Below are positions 58,455-64,000 of a stretch of DNA of 64,000 nucleotides, in pieces (position 1 is the first letter of the stretch; each line of letters starts with the position of its first letter). Position numbers and translations under genes: made by a program. The stretch is from Meandrina meandrites. Taxonomy: Eukaryota; Cnidaria; Anthozoa; Scleractinia; Meandrinidae. The DNA lies in assembly GCA_963693305.1 (NCBI GenBank), contig OY855915.1:14727840-14791839 (forward strand). Reading direction: 5' to 3'. The notes under the pieces are model-generated. The model searched no databases. It was not told the DNA's origin and saw nothing but the letters and a program-made list of their open reading frames with translations.

Positions 58455-59245
58455 TTAGAGGTTTTTTATGTACCTCTGGTTCAACTCAGTGTTTTTTCTT
58501 CTAATGTTTAATGTCTTGTTGCTTTTACGTTCTCGGTGTTTATTGTTTACGATTTTGAGCTTTTCTTTCTCCCTCCCTTTTCCTGAACAGTCAGAAAATA
58601 CACAGGGATAAGATTCACTCTTTTTATAGTCTAAAGTTTTCATCATTTGTTTCAGTTTTTTGATCTTGTCTGTCAGTTCGGTGGCTAAAGCTATTACATT
58701 CTCAGTGCGAGTTGGCCTTTCTGGACGTGGCCTGTTCTTAACTACATCAGGATTGTTCGTTTTCTTCTCTCTGGTAGTGTTCGGTCTATGCTCAACTTTA
58801 CTGAGCTTTATCTTGTTGCTTTCCACGATTCTGTAGTGGTAGCGTGTGAGCGCTCCGATAAGTTTTTGTTCTGCTTCTCTCCGGATAAGCTTGATGTCAC
58901 TTTTGAAGTCATCATCCGGCACTATGTTCACTCTTACGTTGTAGCACAGATCTTTTGGGCACGTTTTCTTTGTTCTGTGTGCTTCCAGTTGCTCTATGGA
59001 GGCTTTGGATTTTTCAACTTTCCTCCCCAGAGATGGGGCGCTGTAGCGATTGTTCAGGCGAAATCTTTTCTGGGGATGTTTCCCTTGCTACTATCTGTGT
59101 GGCGGCGCTTTCGGAGAGGCGACCGTTGGCCACTTTTAAATTTGCCATCTGATGCTAACAGCAATTCCTCGGACGGTTCTTGTCCGTTTTGGTGTGATGT
59201 AGATGGGCCTGACAAGAAGCCGTCTTCATTTAGTGTTTGGTTCAT
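58455..59245 (-). pseudogene. Penelope-like N-terminal region, monomer 4
   Basis: Frames 59245-59054 and 58931-58455, split by the shared deletion. Confidence 0.75.
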
Positions 59246-59255
59246 GTTCTATCTC

Positions 59256-59302
59256 AAACAAGACTGCAGTTTCGTTCCTTTAGCGGAACTCTTCAGTTGT
59301 TT
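59256..59302 (-). ncRNA. type I hammerhead ribozyme, monomer 4 leader
   Basis: Identical to 50238-50284. Cleavage expected after 59262. Confidence 0.92.
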
Positions 59303-59724
59303 CTATGTTAAGTGTCTTAGGAATGGCAGTGATAACTGATAACATTCCGTGGGAGATGCAGGCTTCCACTGCTTTTATATCTTTTGTTAGGATCGAAAAT
59401 AAAGGCTCACCATTGGTTGTATGGATTAGCCAATGCAAGACTTTGGCTTTCGATCCGAATGAAGTTGTGTTTCTTGTTAAGGTCATTTTTCTGCTTTAAA
59501 GGCGTAAGAAACTTTTTTCTCAAGCTGAGAAAATGCTGAGGGGTAGTATAGTCGTCAGTCTAAATGACTTGCTAGTCCATTTCTTTGTTATTTCCCTCTT
59601 AAAACTATTGCAGACTGTTGAATGGTGCTCTAGCACGTAGCAGAACGGAGCACTGTCTAAAAATATCGCAATGATTTAAAAAATGATTGACAGGCCTAGC
59701 AGGAGTCCCGCTGTTCTTTGACCT

Positions 59725-60660
59725 TTAGAGTTTAGCTCTAACAAGTATGTCTTTCAGAGATTTTCCTCTCCTGTAGGAGATGAAAGGAGGGTCTCTGTAT
59801 ATTTCTCTAAGCAGAGGTTGGTCTTGGATTAAATGCCATTTGCTCATTAAAATGCTTTTAAGATTGGGCACTGATGGATTATATTGTGTGACAAAAGGCA
59901 ATAATCTCTTTTGCAAATTTGGTTTCTGTTGTAGTGCCGACTTCCTGTTTTTAAATTCGACTTCTGCGAGGACTTTGTTGACCAGTTTCTCTGGATAGCC
60001 TCGAACACGCAAATTTGATCTGAAATTTTTGATCTTTTCTTCAAAACTTGTTTTTGAAGAGTTTGTTCTCAGAAGCCTAAGTGCTTCACCTTTGATAAAA
60101 CCTTTTTTCACACCTGGAGCGTGACAGGAAGAGAAATGCGTGTATTGAAATTTCTCAGTCGGCTTGAAGTGTGTGCAGATATCAAAGATTGAATCTTTGT
60201 TAAATCTCTCGCCTTTGAAGAGAGTAGTGTCTAGGAAATTTATTTCCTTCTCTGATATTTCAGCCGTGAATTTAATGGTAGGATGGTGCCTGTTTGTTTC
60301 TGATATAAACTGATCTATTTCCTCTCTGTTTGTGTTCCACAATGAGAACACGTCATCTATGTATCTCTTCCACTCAATGGGTTTTATCTTGCTTTTACCG
60401 ATAATTTGAGATTCTACTGCGGACATAAAAATGTTCGCGAAAGCAACTGCCATTTTTGTCCCCATTGCGGTACCATGGGTTTGGAGATAGTTCCTTCCGT
60501 TGAAATGGAAGGAGTTCTCCTGAAGTATAAGTCTAAGCATGTTGCGGAGTGAATTTGTAGGAATGGGAGTGTTGTTCTTATAGAAGTCTTCGTATGCTAT
60601 GCATACAGTGTTTATCCCTTCCTCTTGGGGGATATTGGTGTACAGGCTGGTAACATCCAT
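59725..60660 (-). pseudogene. Penelope-like RT, C-terminal part, monomer 5
   Basis: One private change, ISETNRHH instead of ISEANRHH. Catalytic motifs intact. Confidence 0.85.
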
Positions 60661-60665
60661 TGAAA

Positions 60666-61412
60666 CTAGAATTGTATTTTGTTGGACTTTGTCCTTTCTA
60701 TAAAGTTAATGAAATCTGTGGTATCTTTGAGGTACGATTTTTGCGCTTTGGCAATAGGCTGGAGGATGTGGTCTATAAATGATGATATACGTTCTGTCGG
60801 ACCTTCACAGCCCGAAATTATTGGTCTTCCAGTTAGAGTCGGTTTGTGAATCTTTGTTAGTGTGTAATACACTGGTATGCGCGGTGGGTTAGGTGTTTGA
60901 GAAAGCCATTCTTTGGTCTTTGCATCTATGTGATTTCCTAAATGGAGTTCATTAATTAAATCTTTGACCTTTTGTGAGGTCTCCTTCACCATTGGTGTTT
61001 CTAGGGGCATGTAGTTCTTTCTATCATCAAGTTGAGTTTGGCCCTCTGTTATCTTATCTTGTTTGTTCATAATGACGGTTGTGGATCCTTTGTCTGCCTT
61101 TTTGATAACTATTTCTGTGTTAGATTTCAAATCTTTCAGTGCTATACGTTCTTGGTAAGGCAGGTTATTTCGTGGCTTAGTAATCTCGATCTCAGCGAGT
61201 TGTACTTTAATTTCTTCTAAATATGTTTCAAGTGCAACTGATGGTTGAACTGGAGGTTCCCAGTTCGATTTAACGTGGAAGGGGTGCTTTTCACCATCTT
61301 TGTTGTTAAAAATGTATCGGAGACGCATTCGTCTGGCGAAATGTTTGAAGTCTCGAAGCAGTTGTTGCCTGACGCGATTCTTATCTGGAATCGGTGTTTG
61401 GATAAATTTCAT
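60666..61412 (-). pseudogene. Penelope-like RT, N-terminal part, monomer 5
   Basis: Ends NKIQF-stop like monomer 1, not NKIPF like its left neighbours, a sign of shuffling of variants between units. Confidence 0.8.
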
Positions 61413-61460
61413 CAGACCCCTTGATAGTAAATTTGTCTCGTGAGTTTAAATTTTGAAATT

Positions 61461-62251
61461 TTAGAGGTTTTTTATGTACCTCTGGTTCAACTCAGTGTTT
61501 TTTCTTCTAATGTTTAATGTCTTGTTGCTTTTACGTTCTCGGTGTTTATTGTTTACGATTTTGAGCTTTTCTTTCTCCCTCCCTTTTCCTGAACAGTCAG
61601 AAACTACACAGGGATAAGATTCACTCTTTTTATAGTCTAAAGTTTTCATCATTTGTTTCAGTTTTTTGATCTTGTCTGTCAGTTCGGTGGCTAAAGCTAT
61701 TACATTCTCAGTGCGAGTTGGCCTTTCTGGACGTGGCCTGTTCTTAACTACATCAGGATTGTTCGTTTTCTTCTCTCTGGTAGTGTTCGGTCTATGCTCA
61801 ACTTTACTGAGCTTTATCTTGTTGCTTTCCACGATTCTGTAGTGGTAGCGTGTGAGCGCTCCGATAAGTTTTTGTTCTGCTTCTCTCCGGATAAGCTTGA
61901 TGTCACTTTTGAAGTCATCATCCGGCACTATGTTCACTCTTACGTTGTAGCACAGATCTTTTGGGCACGTTTTCTTTGTTCTGTGTGCTTCCAGTTGCTC
62001 TATGGAGGCTTTGGATTTTTCAACTTTCCTCCCCAGAGATGGGGCGCTGTAGCGATTGTTCAGGCGAAATCTTTTCTGGGGATGTTTCCCTTGCTACTAT
62101 CTGTGTGGCGGCGCTTTCGGAGAGGCGACCGTTGGCCACTTTTAAATTTGCCATCTGATGCTAACAGCAATTCCTCGGACGGTTCTTGTCCGTTTTGGTG
62201 TGATGTAGATGGGCCTGACAAGAAGCCGTCTTCATTTAGTGTTTGGTTCAT
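61461..62251 (-). pseudogene. Penelope-like N-terminal region, monomer 5
   Basis: Frames 62251-62060 and 61937-61461. Private change CVVSDCSG instead of CVFSDCSG. Confidence 0.75.
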
Positions 62252-62261
62252 GTTCTATCTC

Positions 62262-62308
62262 AAACAAGACTGCAGTTTCGTTCCTTTAGCGGAACTCTTC
62301 AGTTGTTT
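62262..62308 (-). ncRNA. type I hammerhead ribozyme, monomer 5 leader
   Basis: Identical to 50238-50284. Cleavage expected after 62268. Confidence 0.92.
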
Positions 62309-62730
62309 CTATGTTAAGTGTCTTAGGAATGGCAGTGATAACTGATAACATTCCGTGGGAGATGCAGGCTTCCACTGCTTTTATATCTTTTGTTAGGATC
62401 GAAAATAAAGGCTCACCATTGGTTGTATGGATTAGCCAATGCAAGACTTTGGCTTTCGATCCGAATGAAGTTGTGTTTCTTGTTAAGGTCATTTTTCTGC
62501 TTTAAAGGCGTAAGAAACTTTTTTCTCAAGCTGAGAAAATGCTGAGGGGTAGTATAGTCGTCAGTCTAAATGACTTGCTAGTCCATTTCTTTGTTATTTC
62601 CCTCTTAAAACTATTGCAGACTGTTGAATGGTGCTCTAGCACGTAGCAGAACGGAGCACTGTCTAAAAATATCGCAATGATTTAAAAAATGATTGACAGG
62701 CCTAGCAGGAGTCCCGCTGTTCTTTGACCT

Positions 62731-63666
62731 TTAGAGTTTAGCTCTAACAAGTATGTCTTTCAGAGATTTTCCTCTCCTGTAGGAGATGAAAGGAGGGTCT
62801 CTGTATATTTCTCTAAGCAGAGGTTGGTCTTGGATTAAATGCCATTTGCTCATTAAAATGCTTTTAAGATTGGGCACTGATGGATTATATTGTGTGACAA
62901 AAGGCAATAATCTCTTTTGCAAATTTGGTTTCTGTTGTAGTGCCGACTTCCTGTTTTTAAATTCGACTTCTGCGAGGACTTTGTTGACCAGTTTCTCTGG
63001 ATAGCCTCGAACACGCAAATTTGATCTGAAATTTTTGATCTTTTCTTCAAAACTTGTTTTTGAAGAGTTTGTTCTCAGAAGCCTAAGTGCTTCACCTTTG
63101 ATAAAACCTTTTTTCACACCTGGAGCGTGACAGGAAGAGAAATGCGTGTATTGAAATTTCTCAGTCGGCTTGAAGTGTGTGCAGATATCAAAGATTGAAT
63201 CTTTGTTAAATCTCTCGCCTTTGAAGAGAGTAGTGTCTAGGAAATTTATTTCCTTCTCTGATATTTCAGCCGTGAATTTAATGGTAGGATGGTGCCTGTT
63301 TGCTTCTGATATAAACTGATCTATTTCCTCTCTGTTTGTGTTCCACAATGAGAACACGTCATCTATGTATCTCTTCCACTCAATGGGTTTTATCTTGCTT
63401 TTACCGATAATTTGAGATTCTACTGCGGACATAAAAATGTTCGCGAAAGCAACTGCCATTTTTGTCCCCATTGCGGTACCATGGGTTTGGAGATAGTTCC
63501 TTCCGTTGAAATGGAAGGAGTTCTCCTGAAGTATAAGTCTAAGCATGTTGCGGAGTGAATTTGTAGGAATGGGAGTGTTGTTCTTATAGAAGTCTTCGTA
63601 TGCTATGCATACAGTGTTTATCCCTTCCTCTTGGGGGATATTGGTGTACAGGCTGGTAACATCCAT
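62731..63666 (-). pseudogene. Penelope-like RT, C-terminal part, monomer 6
   Basis: The 311-residue product matches monomers 1-3. Catalytic motifs intact. Confidence 0.85.
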
Positions 63667-63671
63667 TGAAA

Positions 63672-64000
63672 CTAGAATTGTATTTTGTTGGACTTTGTCC
63701 TTTCTATAAAGTTAATGAAATCTGTGGTATCTTTGAGGTACGATTTTTGCGCTTTGGCAATAGGCTGGAGGATGTGGTCTATAAATGATGATATACGTTC
63801 TGTCGGACCTTCACAGCCCGAAATTATTGGTCTTCCAGTTAGAGTCGGTTTGTGAATCTTTGTTAGTGTGTAATACACTGGTATGCGCGGTGGGTTAGGT
63901 GTTTGAGAAAGCCATTCTTTGGTCTTTGCGTCTATGTGATTTCCTAAATGGAGTTCATTAATTAAATCTTTGACCTTTTGTGAGGTCTCCTTCACCATTG
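63672..64000 (-). pseudogene. Penelope-like RT, N-terminal part, monomer 6 (partial)
   Basis: Contains YTLTKIHKPTLTGRPIIS and ends NKIQF-stop. The 5' portion lies beyond the window edge, so the array continues. Confidence 0.8.

Larger units (their letters stand above)
45474..64000 (-). mobile_element. tandem array of a hammerhead-bearing Penelope-like element
   Basis: Six full 3,006-bp periods (the leftmost repeat is one base longer) plus part of a seventh, all in the same orientation, running off the right edge. The coding strand is minus. Each monomer, taken from ribozyme to ribozyme, holds an N-terminal basic region, a Penelope-type reverse transcriptase in two frames, a 3' region with a 68-codon frame, and the next ribozyme. 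No GIY-YIG signature (GIY...YIG) is seen anywhere in the unit. Units right of about 47360 differ from each other by only a few bases per unit. The block 45474-47360 differs by roughly 30 changes. The left end is cut inside the reverse transcriptase at a 3-nt microhomology (GAA). Confidence 0.95.

Noticed and set aside
49770..62345. 183-codon plus-strand frames repeated in each array unit (49770-50321 and equivalents)
   Set aside because: They are antisense to the N-terminal coding region of the element, and their reading follows from the opposite-strand codon pattern. The minus strand carries the recognisable RT motifs.
47756..63004. 72-codon plus-strand frames starting MKGGSLYISLS in each unit
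   Set aside because: Exact antisense shadows of the RT thumb region.
45474..64000. Satellite DNA or CRISPR-like array
   Set aside because: The period of 3,006 bp with RT coding motifs and ribozymes identifies a retroelement array; there are no short repeat-spacer units.

Overview
This is AT-rich animal DNA, most likely from an anthozoan cnidarian such as a stony coral. The evidence is long intron-like spacers, GT-AG exon boundaries, many short TIR elements, and decayed LINE and Penelope-like reverse transcriptases of the kind that fill coral genomes. There is also a DM-domain (Dmrt) gene. Nothing bacterial is visible: no operons, Shine-Dalgarno sites, CRISPR arrays, rRNA or canonical tRNA genes. 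The species is inferred, not shown.

Layout. 0-12 kb: a 180-bp tandem repeat, an L1/Tx1-like LINE insertion with an inverted 5' part and a 16-bp target-site duplication, two diverged Penelope-like 3' tails, simple repeats, a minisatellite of palindromes and a 363-bp tandem duplication. 12-20 kb: a cluster of small TIR elements, three of them with 5-bp target-site duplications, one isolated minus-strand coding exon and a tRNA-type SINE. 21-28 kb: a five-exon plus-strand gene of an unidentified family. Its splice phases all agree but it carries several frameshifts. It is cut by a TA-flanked Tc1/mariner-type element and by a TIR element placed at a splice acceptor. Its 3' part is duplicated at 43.2-45.5 kb, and that copy preserves the empty sites of both insertions. 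29-40 kb: decayed transposase and LINE fragments, a Dmrt-like gene on the minus strand (33.8-34.8 kb), and a Tc1/IS630-like transposase fragment.

45.5-64 kb: a head-to-tail array of near-identical units (3,006 bp period) of a Penelope-like element on the minus strand. It runs off the window. Each monomer encodes a basic N-terminal region and a Penelope-type reverse transcriptase split into two reading frames. I see no GIY-YIG endonuclease. Each repeat carries a type I hammerhead ribozyme on the coding strand, placed so that cleavage would leave an RNA 5' end 16 nt before the first ATG. Read-through of the array would therefore give 3,006-nt monomer RNAs. The coding frame is broken at the same places in every unit, so the array probably grew by DNA amplification or by reverse transcriptase supplied in trans. 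The left end lies in the duplicated locus, and the paralogous copy at 28.83 kb gives the pre-insertion sequence.
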